Source: Reyranella sp. CPCC 100927
GTDB taxonomy: Bacteria > Pseudomonadota > Alphaproteobacteria > Reyranellales > Reyranellaceae
DNA: 64,000 bases
Assembly (NCBI RefSeq): GCF_007859315.1
Contig: NZ_VOHA01000031.1
Span: forward strand, 1-64,000
Direction of reading: 5' to 3'
Below, piece after piece: positions 32,349 through 41,953 of the stretch (position 1 is the stretch's first letter; every line of letters starts with the position of its first letter). A model generated the notes under the pieces. It saw nothing but the letters and a program-made list of their open reading frames with translations. It had not been told where the DNA came from and searched no databases. The translations under genes were made by a program, and so were the position numbers.

Positions 32349-34802
32349 TCATGACGGGCGATGCCGCATGATCGGCATCGTCAGCAGCACCATGGCGTAC
32401 AGCAGGATGCCGGCCAGCGGCAGGATCTTGAAGCCGATGGTCGCTGCCAGCAGGTTGGCCAGCGGCGTCGAGACGATGGAGCAGGCTCCGTTGACGGCCC
32501 AGGCCCAGGGCAGGAAAGCCAGCCGCGCACCCTGGAACTGGCTCAGGCCCAGTGCCATGGGCATGCCCAGCGCCACGGACAATGGTGCCGCCAACGCAAT
32601 CACGATCAGGATCTGCACCGCCGCAGGCGCCGCCGCCGTATACGCCAGTACCGGGTCCAGGCTGACGAACAGCAGCTCCGTCCAGCCGATGATGATGGTC
32701 ACGGCATAGCCCAGGCCCACCATGGGCCTGACGCGGAAACGCTCGGCCAGGTAACTGCCGGCGCCCGAACAGACCAGCATGGTGGCCAGCACCAGGCCAA
32801 AGGCCAGCACGCGGTCGTGCAGGTACTGCGCCGCCTTTTCGATCAGGTAGATCTCAAGGAACAGGAAGCCCAGGCCCAGGCCGGCGAAGTAGGCCATGGC
32901 GCGCAGGAACTGGCCGGTCGGCAACCGGCTGCCCGACGGGCGCACCAGCGGCAGCAGCAGCACGATCAGCGCGATGACGATGGCCTGGGCCAGTACCGCG
33001 ATGTTGATCACGGTTGCCAGCTCTTCGCGTGGCACCAGCTCGATGCGGTCCAGGATCGTCTCGATCTGGCGCAGCGGCAGCACGGCGTTGAGGAACGGCC
33101 GGTCCAAGGTCGGCGGTACCAGGCGGAAGAAAGCGTGGTAGGGCGAGGTCGCGCCGGCCACCATCGCCGCCGCTTCCTGCATCATCGCGTCGCTCGCTCC
33201 GCCCGAGGGCGCGTCGACCGTATCGAATGACACCACCGGCAGCTCGTTGAAGATGCGCACGCCAGCCGGATCGATGCCCGGGTAGTAGATCGGATCGAAC
33301 GAGCGTTCGTCGCAGAACTGGCGCATCGCCGCAATGGCGTCCGCCGACCACGGCGTGCGTGATATCAGGATGCGCACGTTCCACGCCGAGCGGTAGATCA
33401 CCAGGTGGCGCTCGGGCTCGGCGATGCCGGCGGCGGCCAGCGCGTAGCGCGCCGTGCGCATCATCTTGACGGCATAGACGGTGAACTCGCGGATCGAGAC
33501 CGGGATGGACAGCGCGCCGTGCGGCGTCAGGTGGGCGATGTAGCCGGCCAGCACCTCGACCGACAGGGCGGCGCGATTGGTGTCGGACTGGGTAAGGAAA
33601 TCGCGCCCGATATCGATGACGTCGAATGGCCCGTCGGCGCCGACCGCATCGACTGCCGTCGGGCCGAGGTCGCGGATCCGAACGTCGGGCCGCGCCGGAA
33701 ACGCCGGCGCCGGGCCAAGGCCTTCCAGCAGGGCGTCGCGCAGGGTGCGATCGGGCTCCAGCACGGTGACCAGCCCGGCGCCGGCGCCCAGCGCCTCGTG
33801 AATGCGAAAGCCGCCGGCGCTGCCCAGCAACAGCACGCTCTGCGGCGGACGCAGCCGGTAAGGCAGCGAATCGAGGGCGGCGGGAAAATAGCCGGTCTCC
33901 ACTGTCGTCGACTTGGGCAGCGATGCCAGACGGTTGCCGTCGGCGTAGAGACCGAAGGCGCGTGGCAGGGTGGCGTCCTCGACCACGCCGGTATTGTTCG
34001 ACATGTCGAGGTCGAGCCGCTCGGTGAAATTGTCCAGCAGCTGGTAGAAGCCCTTGGGTGACGTGCGCGTCGCCACCACGCGGCTGTCGGCCGTATTCAT
34101 CGGCCCGAAGATTTCCTTGTACTCGTTGATGTGCGCCTGGTTGTAGAGGCACACCAGCGCCTCGGCCGCCAACAGCGCGATGAACGTCGCGGCACCGGTC
34201 CAAAGCCGTGTCCGGCCGCGGGCGGGCGCCAGCCAGCCGGCCAGCGCGAGCGGCACCAGCAGGCCGGCGATCAGGTAGAACGGGTGGACGACGAACATGA
34301 GGCCCAGCACGAAGGCCGCGCCCAGGCCGGCGCCGGCGAGATCGAAGGCGTAGACACGCCCGATCGCCGCGCTGTGGACCATGAAGTAGAGCGAGATGTA
34401 GAGGCCGACCAGGAAGAAGAACGGGAACAGCGCGGCGTAATACTGCGCGATGTTGGTGAGCTGGTCGGCCCACAGCTGCTTGTTCTGCAGTTCCAGTGGG
34501 TTGAACGGAACGATGGTGGTCCAGTGCCAGCCCAACGCCGCCGTCAGGATCAGCAGCGGCGGGATCGCCGGCAGCAGCAGGTCGGCATGCCGCAGGATCG
34601 GGCGCTGGAAGAGGGCAGCGACAATGCCGCTGGCCGCCAGCCCGACCATGGTCATCGAGATGACCCAATAGCCGTATTCCGACCAGCTGGCGATCGCGAA
34701 GAAGCGTGTCAGCGCGATCTCGAAGCCGATCGCGGCCATCGACACGAGAAACAGCGGCAACAGACGGGCGGGGCTCGCATGCGCGGCTACATCAGTCGAC
34801 AC
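32349..34802 (-). CDS. Polytopic membrane protein with a spermidine-synthase-like domain
   Basis: An 817-residue product. The N-terminal third carries about six to seven transmembrane helices (LLPLFLVSMAAIGFEIALTR, ISMTMVGLAASGIVAAL, ALFPFFFLVGLYISLYFMV, YLIAGLLVPLALAGWL). A central soluble domain of about 330 residues resembles a Rossmann methyltransferase or spermidine synthase (SVLLLGSAGGFRIHEALGAG, VTVLEPDRTLRDALLEG, FDVIDIGRDFLTQSD). The C-terminal third returns to the membrane with about six helices. The fused architecture is known from uncharacterised membrane spermine/spermidine-synthase-like proteins; neither substrate nor transport role is known. ATG 34802 is the start. Confidence 0.8.
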   Translation of the reverse strand: MSTDVAAHASPARLLPLFLVSMAAIGFEIALTRFFAIASWSEYGYWVISMTMVGLAASGIVAALFQRPILRHADLLLPAIPPLLILTAALGWHWTTIVPFNPLELQNKQLWADQLTNIAQYYAALFPFFFLVGLYISLYFMVHSAAIGRVYAFDLAGAGLGAAFVLGLMFVVHPFYLIAGLLVPLALAGWLAPARGRTRLWTGAATFIALLAAEALVCLYNQAHINEYKEIFGPMNTADSRVVATRTSPKGFYQLLDNFTERLDLDMSNNTGVVEDATLPRAFGLYADGNRLASLPKSTTVETGYFPAALDSLPYRLRPPQSVLLLGSAGGFRIHEALGAGAGLVTVLEPDRTLRDALLEGLGPAPAFPARPDVRIRDLGPTAVDAVGADGPFDVIDIGRDFLTQSDTNRAALSVEVLAGYIAHLTPHGALSIPVSIREFTVYAVKMMRTARYALAAAGIAEPERHLVIYRSAWNVRILISRTPWSADAIAAMRQFCDERSFDPIYYPGIDPAGVRIFNELPVVSFDTVDAPSGGASDAMMQEAAAMVAGATSPYHAFFRLVPPTLDRPFLNAVLPLRQIETILDRIELVPREELATVINIAVLAQAIVIALIVLLLPLVRPSGSRLPTGQFLRAMAYFAGLGLGFLFLEIYLIEKAAQYLHDRVLAFGLVLATMLVCSGAGSYLAERFRVRPMVGLGYAVTIIIGWTELLFVSLDPVLAYTAAAPAAVQILIVIALAAPLSVALGMPMALGLSQFQGARLAFLPWAWAVNGACSIVSTPLANLLAATIGFKILPLAGILLYAMVLLTMPIMRHRPS

Positions 34803-35000
34803 CAGCGAAACCCATTCCCGTCAGCGTGAGGCTTCCGCCCCGGTCAGCACTCACTGTAGCAGAATCCCCTCGCTCCGCGAGAGCAGGAGAAGGGGCAAAA
34901 CGATGCGGCCGCGCCGCCGGATCATTCTTGCGCGCCTTGGCGTGCAAGTTGCTAGACTTTCCTCCTCCCACTGACATGGGCGAGACGAGAGGAGGGGGAA

Positions 35001-36581
35001 ATGGCGGTATTCGGGCGGATGATGGTGGTGGCAGCCGGCGTGGCCGCGGGACTGGCGCTGTCGGCGTCGGCACTGGCGCAGTCGACCTTGCGCGTGGTGA
35101 TGCACTCGGATCTCAAGAGCTTCGATCCGGTGTGGAGCGGCGCCTATATCGTGCGCAATCACGGCTACCTGGTGTGGGACACCTTGTTCGCGATGGACGA
35201 GAAGTTCCAGATCAAGCCGCAGATGGTCGACAAGTACGCGCCCAGCGACGACGGCCTGACCTGGACCTTCACCCTGCGCGACGGGCTGGAGTGGCACGAC
35301 GGCACGCCGGTCACCGCCGAGGATTGCATCGCCTCGCTCAAGCGCTGGGCAGCGCGCGACTCGATGGGCCAGAAGCTGGCGCAGTCGGTGAAGACGTGGG
35401 AGGTGGTCGACGCCAAGACCTTCCGCCTCGTGCTCAAGGATCAGTTCGGCCAGGTCGTCGAGTCGCTGGGCAAACCCAGCGTCGTGGTGCCGTTCATCAT
35501 GCCCAAGCGGATGGCCGAGACCGATGCGTTCAAGGCCGTGGACGAGGTCATCGGCTCGGGCCCCTTCATCTTCAAGAAGGACGAATGGAAGCCGGGCGAA
35601 AAGGTGGTCTACGTCAAGAACCCGAAGTACAAGCCGCGCGCCGAGCCGGCCTCGGGTCTGGCCGGTGGCAAGGTCGTGAAGCTCGATCGCGTCGAGTGGG
35701 TCTGGATCCCCGATCCGCAGACCCAGGTGAACGCGCTGATCGCCGGCGAGGTCGACATGATCGAGAGCGTCGCCAACGACCTGGTGCCGCTGCTGGAAAA
35801 GGAGAAGGACGTCACCCTGATCAAGCAGAGCGTCGGCAACCAGTATACGTTCCGGCCCAACTGGCTGATCCCGCCGTTCAACAATCCCAAGATCCGCCAG
35901 GCCGCCATGATGGCGCTGAACCAGGAGGACTTCCTGAAGGGCATCATCGGCGATCCGCGCTACTGGCGGACCTGCAAGACGATCTTCCCCTGTGGCTCGC
36001 CGTTGGCCACAGACGCCGGCATGGCCGGCTGGATCGAAGGCAACGCCGCCAAGGCCAAACAGATGCTGCAGGAAGCGGGTTATGACGGCACGACGGTTGT
36101 GATCCCGTACCCGACTGACCTGCAGGTGATCGGCAATATGGGACCGATCGCGAAGTCGCTGCTGGAGCGGGCCGGCTTCAAGGTCGAGGTCCAGCCTGCT
36201 GATTGGCAGAGCATGGTCAATCGCCTGATCAGCAAGAAGGGGCCGCCGTCGGAGGGCGGTTGGAGCGCCTACCTCACGAGCTGGAGTCATGTCGACATTC
36301 TCGATCCGCTGATGGCGCCCATGCTGGTGTCGACCTGCGACAAGGCGCGCGCCGGCTGGCCGTGCGACGAGAAGATGGAAAAGCTGCGCGATGCCTATGC
36401 CCGTGAACTCGACCCCGCGAAGAAAAAGGCGATCGCTGAAGAGGTGCAGGCCTACAATCGCGAGATCGTGACCTACGTGAATCTCGGCGAGTGGTTCGGC
36501 GTCTCCGCCGTGCGCAAGAACGTGAGCATGCCCGCCGTGCCGCCGCCCGTCACCGCGTTCTGGGGCATCGAGAAGAAGTAG
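35001..36581 (+). CDS. ABC transporter family-5 substrate-binding protein, copy 1
   Basis: Periplasmic binding protein of the peptide/nickel/opine class, 526 residues. It has a signal peptide (MVVAAGVAAGLALSASALAQ), a mature start STLRVVMHSDLKSFDPVWSG, the family-5 signature region EWHDGTPVTAEDCIASLKRW, and GEVDMIESVANDLVPLLEKE. GGAGGGGGAA just before ATG 35001 fixes the start. No permease or ATPase gene is adjacent. A paralogue lies 2.2 kb downstream (38739-40316); shared stretches such as KNPKYKPRAEPASGLAGGKV show recent common origin. Ligand unknown. Confidence 0.92.
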   Translation: MAVFGRMMVVAAGVAAGLALSASALAQSTLRVVMHSDLKSFDPVWSGAYIVRNHGYLVWDTLFAMDEKFQIKPQMVDKYAPSDDGLTWTFTLRDGLEWHDGTPVTAEDCIASLKRWAARDSMGQKLAQSVKTWEVVDAKTFRLVLKDQFGQVVESLGKPSVVVPFIMPKRMAETDAFKAVDEVIGSGPFIFKKDEWKPGEKVVYVKNPKYKPRAEPASGLAGGKVVKLDRVEWVWIPDPQTQVNALIAGEVDMIESVANDLVPLLEKEKDVTLIKQSVGNQYTFRPNWLIPPFNNPKIRQAAMMALNQEDFLKGIIGDPRYWRTCKTIFPCGSPLATDAGMAGWIEGNAAKAKQMLQEAGYDGTTVVIPYPTDLQVIGNMGPIAKSLLERAGFKVEVQPADWQSMVNRLISKKGPPSEGGWSAYLTSWSHVDILDPLMAPMLVSTCDKARAGWPCDEKMEKLRDAYARELDPAKKKAIAEEVQAYNREIVTYVNLGEWFGVSAVRKNVSMPAVPPPVTAFWGIEKK

Positions 36582-36756
36582 AGCATTGCGTCTCCCCGCG
36601 CCGGCGGGAGACCATGATGTGCTCGCCAGGTCGCGAGATCTCGCGTCGGTCAAAACAGCACGCGGCAGAACAGGCGCTGCCGTGTCAGCGCCGATGTCGC
36701 TGCGGATCCCGCAAGGAGTATATTCAAAGCGACATGCTCGAGCTGAAGAGGTTGCC

Positions 36757-37185
36757 ATGATCACCACGCTTGCTCCCGCCGAATGGCCGCGCCCCAAAGG
36801 CTATGCCAACGGCATGACCACCATCGGCCCGGGCCAACTGATCGTGCTGGCCGGCCAGATCGGCTGGAATGATGCCGGCGTGTTCGAGACCGATGATTTC
36901 GCCGGTCAGTGCCACCAGGCCTTCCGCAACATTGCGCGCCTGTTGCGCGAAGCGGGCGCCGGTCCCGAGCACGTCCTGAAGCTGACGTGGTTCGTCACCC
37001 GCAAGGACGAGTACGTCGCCGCCGGTCGCGATCTCGGCGCCGCCTATCGCGACGTGTTCGGCCGCCATTTTCCGGCGATGTCGGTGATCTTCGTCTCGGC
37101 CCTGGTCGAGGATCGCGCCAAGGTCGAGATCGAAGCCACGGCCTTCCTGCCGGTCCAGGCACCCCTCAACCAGGAAGGGCCGTAG
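36757..37185 (+). CDS. RidA-family protein
   Basis: A small trimeric RidA/YjgF-type protein, 142 residues from ATG 36757. The longer in-frame extension upstream has no family resemblance. Members hydrolyse reactive imines or enamines, or take part in degradation pathways. Landmarks: RPKGYANGMTTIGPGQLIVLAGQIGW, DDFAGQCHQAFRNIARLLREAGAG, LKLTWFVTRKDEYVAAGR and FPAMSVIFVSALVEDRAKVEIEATAF. The conserved arginine and glutamate near the C-terminus (DRAKVEIEA) are kept in part. It follows the binding-protein gene by 175 bases on the same strand and may serve the same catabolic function. Confidence 0.88.
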   Translation: MITTLAPAEWPRPKGYANGMTTIGPGQLIVLAGQIGWNDAGVFETDDFAGQCHQAFRNIARLLREAGAGPEHVLKLTWFVTRKDEYVAAGRDLGAAYRDVFGRHFPAMSVIFVSALVEDRAKVEIEATAFLPVQAPLNQEGP

Positions 37186-37222
37186 CCGATCGCATCGCCG
37201 GCGTCGTCTCACCCGCGGCGGG

Positions 37223-38560
37223 TCACCGGAATCGCGGCATGCCCACGCCCGAGGCGCACATCTTCCACGCATCGATGCGCCGCTGGCGGTCGGCCGGGGT
37301 GTCGCCGGTGCGGTCGATGTAGGGATTGGCCCGGCAGACGCTGATGCACAGCGAATGTCCTTGCGCCTCGCAATAGCCGCCGATGGCAGTGATCGCGGCC
37401 GCGACCTCGGCTGCCCGGTTGAAGTCGGGTACGCGTTGCCAGGGCTGCGGTACGACGCCGGGCGGCAGTTCGAAATGCCGGCGTGTATCGCCGGACAGCG
37501 ATGCCACGATCGCCCGCGTCTCGCCGTCGGCGGTCACCGGTGGCAGTTCGAAGGCCGCGGCCAACGCGTCGGCGGCGGTCATCGGCCGCCAGGCAGCGGC
37601 ACGGCGCCGGGCTTCCGCCAGATCGGCGCTCGACATCGTCTCCTGCAGGCGCGCTTGCGTGCTCGAAGGTCCCGGCGTCCCGGGACGGCGTGTCGCGATC
37701 AGGACCCACATGTAGGCCTGTACCGGATCCGGCGCGACGATCGTGCGGTTGTCGCGCACCAGACCTTCGTCGAACAGCCGGATCGCGCGTTCGACGGCCG
37801 GGGCGTGCGCCAGGTGCGCCGCCCGCATCAGCCAGACATAACCTTCCGCCGGGTCGAACGCTTTGCCCGTGCCATCCAGCAGCATCCGGCTCAGTGTCGC
37901 CATCGCCTGGGGATCACCGCTGGCCGCGGTGCGCCGATGGATCTCGATCAGGCCGGCGCGGTCGGGCGGTACGCCCGGTGCGCCCACCAGCAGTCGCCGC
38001 TCGAGCCGCTGGCGTGCGCGTATGTCGCCTGAGTCGGCAGCCTGGCGCAACAGCTGCATCGAACCGGCGACATCGCGTGCGACGCCGCGGCCATAGAGCA
38101 TCATCTCCGACAGGGCCACCCGTGCGGTCGCACTGCCGGCCCGTGCCGATCCTTGCAGCACGGTCGCGATGCGGGTCTCGTCGGCGGCCGGCTCCAACCC
38201 GTCGCTGCGCAGATCGTTGTAGCGCAGCGCCGCCTCGGGATTGCCTTGCTCCGCCGAACGGCCGAACCAGCCGATGGCGCTGCGCGCACCATTGCCGCCG
38301 GCAAACCCGTTGCCCGAGGCAAGACGGCTCGCCAGCAGGTGTTGCGCCAAGCGGTCGCCCTGCACGGCGCGTTCCAGCAGCCGCAAGTCCTCGGCCGGCA
38401 GCGGACATGTCGTGAGCACCTTGAGGAGGCCGCAGCGCGACTGCAGGTCCTTCAGCGTCGCGGGTGCGTGGTCGACATCGTAGCGTCCGTCCTGTGCCAC
38501 GGCCGGTGGCGCGAGAAGGATCAGCACCATCAGCAGCCCGTACGCCGACCGCCTCACCAT
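37223..38560 (-). CDS. Exported Sel1-repeat protein
   Basis: Start ATG 38560 (or the following GTG) lies right after GGGGGAG and gives 445 residues with a signal peptide (GLLMVLILLAPPAVAQ). Sel1/TPR-like repeats fill the middle: AIGWFGRSAEQGNPEAALRY, LSEMMLYGRGVARDVAGSMQ, LLRQAADSGDIRARQRLERR, LSRMLLDGTGKAFDPAEGYV. The C-terminal 130 residues leave the repeat pattern and end in a cysteine-containing segment (GYCEAQGHSLCISVCRANPY). Such proteins mediate protein contacts in the envelope. It sits on the opposite strand between two binding-protein paralogues. Confidence 0.85.
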   Translation of the reverse strand: MVRRSAYGLLMVLILLAPPAVAQDGRYDVDHAPATLKDLQSRCGLLKVLTTCPLPAEDLRLLERAVQGDRLAQHLLASRLASGNGFAGGNGARSAIGWFGRSAEQGNPEAALRYNDLRSDGLEPAADETRIATVLQGSARAGSATARVALSEMMLYGRGVARDVAGSMQLLRQAADSGDIRARQRLERRLLVGAPGVPPDRAGLIEIHRRTAASGDPQAMATLSRMLLDGTGKAFDPAEGYVWLMRAAHLAHAPAVERAIRLFDEGLVRDNRTIVAPDPVQAYMWVLIATRRPGTPGPSSTQARLQETMSSADLAEARRRAAAWRPMTAADALAAAFELPPVTADGETRAIVASLSGDTRRHFELPPGVVPQPWQRVPDFNRAAEVAAAITAIGGYCEAQGHSLCISVCRANPYIDRTGDTPADRQRRIDAWKMCASGVGMPRFR

Positions 38561-38738
38561 GACTCCCCCGATTCTTTGTTGTCGTTGACGTGCTGCCATT
38601 AGGAGGCAGGCGCGACCGCCGGTCAACGCGCGGAGTTCCTTTCGCCGCAGACACCGTCTAGGCTGCTCGGTCTGCGTCGTATCAAGCGTCGATTGGCTCA
38701 AACACCGTAGTGTCCATCCCCCGAGACGGAGGTCAGCC

Positions 38739-40316
38739 ATGGTGGGGCGGTTCCGGCACAGCCTGATTCGCTGGGCGTTCGCGTTGGGTGCGGCATGTCT
38801 GGGCACGGCGGCATCAGCCCAGACGTTGCGGGTGGTGATGCACTCCGACATCAAGGTGCTCGATCCGGTATGGAGCGGCGCCTACATCGTGCGCAACCAT
38901 GGCTACCTGGTCTACGACACGCTGTTTGCGCTCGATGCGGCACTGCAGCCCAAGCCGCAGATGGTGGAGTCCTGGGTTGCCAGCGAAGACCGCAAGATCT
39001 ACCGCTTCGTCCTGCGGGAGGGCCTGTTGTGGCACGACGGCCAGCCGGTGACGGCCGAGGACTGTATCGCCTCGATACGGCGCTGGGGTGCGCGCGATCC
39101 GATGGGCCAGAAGCTGCTGCAGTTCACCCAGGAGATGAAGGCGCTCGATGCCCGCACCTTCGAACTGGTGATGAAGGTGCCCTACGGCCTAGTCGTCGAA
39201 TCGCTGGCCAAGCCCAGCGTCAACACGCCCTTCATGATGCCCCGGCGCGTCGCCGAGACCGATCCCTTCAAGCAGATCGACGACTATACCGGCTCCGGTC
39301 CGTTCATCCTCAAGCGCGACGAGTGGAAACCGGGCGAGCGCATCGTCTACATCAAGAACCCCAAGTACAAGCCGCGTGCCGAGCCGGCCTCGGGCCTGGC
39401 CGGTGGCAAGGTGGTGAAGGTCGATCGCATCGAGTGGCTGGCGATGCCCGACTCACAGACGATGGTCAACGCGTTGCTGGCCGGCGAAATCGATATCATC
39501 GAGCAGGTGCCGTACGACCTGCTGCCGCTGGTGGAGAAGGAAAAGGACATCGTGCTGGTCAAGAGCGTGAGCCCGAACCAGTACGTGTTCCGGCCCAATT
39601 GGCTGCATCCGCCGTTCAACAACGAGAAGGTGCGCCAGGCGGCCATGATGGCATTGAACCAGGAAGACTTCCTGAAGGCGGTGAATGGCGATCCACGTTT
39701 CTATCGCACCTGCAAGGCGATGTTCACCTGCGGCACGCCGCTGGAATCGGTGGCCGGCATGCAGGGCAAGACCGAGTCCAACGTCGCGGCGGCGCGGGCG
39801 CTGTTGAAGGAAGGCGGCTACGACGGCACGCCGGTCGTGCTGCTGCACGCCAGCGACTCACCGCCGCTCGCCCCGCTGTCGCCGGTGGCCAAGAGCCTGT
39901 TCGAGCGCGCCGGCTTCAAGGTCGATATGCAGTCCAGCGACTGGCAGTCGCTGGTGAACCGGCTGCTGACCAAGAAGGGGCCGGTCGCGGAAGGTGGCTG
40001 GAGCGCATTCTTCACGTACTGGTCGCAGGCCGATCTGCTCGACCCGCTCATGACGCCTTTTCTCCAGTCCAATTGCGAGAAGGCCCGCGCCGGCTGGCCC
40101 TGCGACGAGACCATGGAGCAGTTGCGCGAGAAATACGCACTGGAAACCAACCCGGCGAAGAAGCGCGCCATCGCCGACGAGGTGCAGACTCGCGCGATGA
40201 CGATCATCACGCATGTGCCGCTGGGTGAGTCATTCCCGGTCGCCGGCCTGCGCAGCAATCTCGGCGGCTGGATCAACGCGCCCGTCACGGTGTTCTGGAA
40301 CGTGACGAAGAAGTAA
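38739..40316 (+). CDS. ABC transporter family-5 substrate-binding protein, copy 2
   Basis: Paralogue of 35001-36581, 525 residues: signal peptide (WAFALGAACLGTAASAQ), mature TLRVVMHSDIKVLDPVWSGA, LWHDGQPVTAEDCIASIRRW, and RPNWLHPPFNNEKVRQAAMM. The start ATG follows GGAGGTCAGCC. It keeps the whole fold with only point changes and one codon less than copy 1. Again no permease or ATPase is adjacent, so both binding proteins must share a transporter encoded elsewhere or act alone. Confidence 0.92.
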   Translation: MVGRFRHSLIRWAFALGAACLGTAASAQTLRVVMHSDIKVLDPVWSGAYIVRNHGYLVYDTLFALDAALQPKPQMVESWVASEDRKIYRFVLREGLLWHDGQPVTAEDCIASIRRWGARDPMGQKLLQFTQEMKALDARTFELVMKVPYGLVVESLAKPSVNTPFMMPRRVAETDPFKQIDDYTGSGPFILKRDEWKPGERIVYIKNPKYKPRAEPASGLAGGKVVKVDRIEWLAMPDSQTMVNALLAGEIDIIEQVPYDLLPLVEKEKDIVLVKSVSPNQYVFRPNWLHPPFNNEKVRQAAMMALNQEDFLKAVNGDPRFYRTCKAMFTCGTPLESVAGMQGKTESNVAAARALLKEGGYDGTPVVLLHASDSPPLAPLSPVAKSLFERAGFKVDMQSSDWQSLVNRLLTKKGPVAEGGWSAFFTYWSQADLLDPLMTPFLQSNCEKARAGWPCDETMEQLREKYALETNPAKKRAIADEVQTRAMTIITHVPLGESFPVAGLRSNLGGWINAPVTVFWNVTKK

Positions 40317-40411
40317 TCGCCTCCGCGTGCGCGGCTTCCCGACGAGACGCCCGGGGGCGCTTTTGCGTCACCCGGGACGCAGGAACCAACAGGCAGTGCC
40401 CAGCGTTGTCC

Positions 40412-40933
40412 ATGACACAACGACACGGACCCATGGAACTCATCTCCCGGATCGTCTTTGGCCTGGCGGGCACGCTCCTGATGCTGCTTGCGGCGGCCCT
40501 GGGGTTCTACGGAATCTATGATTTCGTAGTCAGCGCCAGCGGGTCGCTGGCCGCGGGTGGCGAGGCTTTGCTGCGCGCGATCGGCTACCTGGTGGTGGCG
40601 ATCGCGGTATTCGACGTCTCGAAGTACCTCATCGAGGAAGAAGTCGTGCGTGGCCGCGAGCTGCGCGCCGCGTCCGAGGCCCGGCGCAGCCTGACCAAGT
40701 TCGTCTCCACCATCGCCATCGCGGTCTTCCTCGAAGGCCTGGTCACCGTGTTCCGCGTCAGCAAGGATCAGGTGGCGGAGATGATCTACCCGACGCTCCT
40801 GCTGATCACCGGCATTCTGATCGTTCTCGGCCTGGGTGTGTATCAGCGCCTCAGCGCCAGCGTGGAACGGGAGGTCGAGCACCGCGACCAGCGCGACGGC
40901 GAAGCGACGCCGGATCGGCCAAAACGCAAGTAG
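40412..40933 (+). CDS. Four-helix membrane protein, unknown function
   Basis: About 173 residues from ATG 40412; ATG 40433 (MELISRIVFGLAGTL) is another candidate start. Hydrophobic segments: IVFGLAGTLLMLLAAALGFY, a second around ALLRAIGYLVVAIAVFDVSK, a third FVSTIAIAVFLEGLVTVF and a fourth MIYPTLLLITGILIVLGLGV. A conserved-looking polar segment KYLIEEEVVRGRELRAASEA joins helices two and three. The tail is charged. I know similar hypothetical proteins in proteobacteria but no function. It lies at the end of the second binding-protein gene, 95 bases downstream. Confidence 0.7.
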   Translation: MTQRHGPMELISRIVFGLAGTLLMLLAAALGFYGIYDFVVSASGSLAAGGEALLRAIGYLVVAIAVFDVSKYLIEEEVVRGRELRAASEARRSLTKFVSTIAIAVFLEGLVTVFRVSKDQVAEMIYPTLLLITGILIVLGLGVYQRLSASVEREVEHRDQRDGEATPDRPKRK

Positions 40934-40954
40934 GCAGGCCTCGTTCCGGCGGCG

Positions 40955-41953
40955 TTAGCGGAATGCGCCCTTGCGCCAGTAGCGGACCGCCAGCACCGGC
41001 GAGGCGAGCAGAGGGTGGCGGCGCTGCCAGTCGCTCATGTCCACGCGCACGCCGGAGTGCCGCTGGATCTTCCAGGCGACGTAATCGGCGCCGCCTTCGA
41101 ACGTGAACACTGCCTTCATCAAGCGCAGGATGTTGAGCGTCTTGCCCAGCCACCGCCGCCGGATCCAGGCGCGCCGCGTGCGGCGCTGGACGTCTGCACC
41201 GGCAACCGGCGCAAAGCGCCCGTCAGCGTCGCTCACCGACGGAAAGCCGGCGGCAGCCAGTGCCGCGGGCGTCAACTCCGTGTAGCGGGCGGCGTGCGCG
41301 TCGTGAACGTGGGCTGGCCGTTCAGCCGATTCGGGACGCAGTTCGGCGCCGTAGCTTTCGCTGAAGACACGCACCCACAGGTCGCGGGCGCTGAAGGACG
41401 TCGCAAACAGCGGCGCCGTGGTCTTGACGGCGGTGGTCACGGCATCGGCCAGCGACTCGACGAGCGCGTCACGCATGCCGGACCGGGCGAACGGCACGGC
41501 GGTGGGCTGACAGAACCGGCCCCAGAAATAGTTCTGCAGCGTGTCCTCTTTCACGAGGCGCCGAAACTGTGCCAGCGTGACGATGGCGTACTTGCAGCGC
41601 ACCCGGGTGCCGTCGTACGGCACCTCGAGATAGAAGACGTTGGGCGGCAGGAACCGGTTGCCGAGCGCCGCCAGCGCGCCGGTGTTGGCACGCCGGACAT
41701 CATCGACGACGGCATAGAAATCCATCAGCCGTTCCTCGGCCCGGCCAGGACCGACGACGGTGCCATCGCCGTCGTCGGCCGGTCGCAGGCAGGAACCGTA
41801 GAACAGTGTCGCCAACAGGCAGCTTTTGTGGCGCGCCACGATCGCATCGCTCATGGCGCGCGCCGCGGCGCTCACCGTCTGGTTGGCCTCGCGTGCCAGC
41901 AACGCCCGCAGCGTCGCGTATGCATCGCCGCGAGCCATGATCGACGTGGTCAT
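40955..41953 (-). CDS. Tam41-like nucleotidyltransferase, candidate CDP-diacylglycerol synthase
   Basis: A 332-residue soluble protein. It has a nucleotidyltransferase core FYGSCLRP (G53-S54) and MDFYAVVDDVRRAN (acidic residues D78, D84, D85), followed by LPPNVFYLEVPYDGTRVRCKYAIV and NYFWGRFCQPTAVPF. This order (G-S, then D-F-VVDD, an N-VFYL strand, KYAIV, then GRFCQP) matches my memory of the mitochondrial Tam41/Mmp37 family, which makes CDP-diacylglycerol from phosphatidate and CTP. The ATG at 41953 overlaps the stop of a CDP-alcohol phosphatidyltransferase as ATGA, so the enzyme that would make the substrate is coupled to one that would use it. The family call is inference. Confidence 0.65.
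   Translation of the reverse strand: MTTSIMARGDAYATLRALLAREANQTVSAAARAMSDAIVARHKSCLLATLFYGSCLRPADDGDGTVVGPGRAEERLMDFYAVVDDVRRANTGALAALGNRFLPPNVFYLEVPYDGTRVRCKYAIVTLAQFRRLVKEDTLQNYFWGRFCQPTAVPFARSGMRDALVESLADAVTTAVKTTAPLFATSFSARDLWVRVFSESYGAELRPESAERPAHVHDAHAARYTELTPAALAAAGFPSVSDADGRFAPVAGADVQRRTRRAWIRRRWLGKTLNILRLMKAVFTFEGGADYVAWKIQRHSGVRVDMSDWQRRHPLLASPVLAVRYWRKGAFR

Noticed and set aside
34851-36797. Minus-strand frame of 648 codons
   Set aside because: Antisense to the first family-5 binding-protein gene, which has a signal peptide, a ribosome site and a paralogue.
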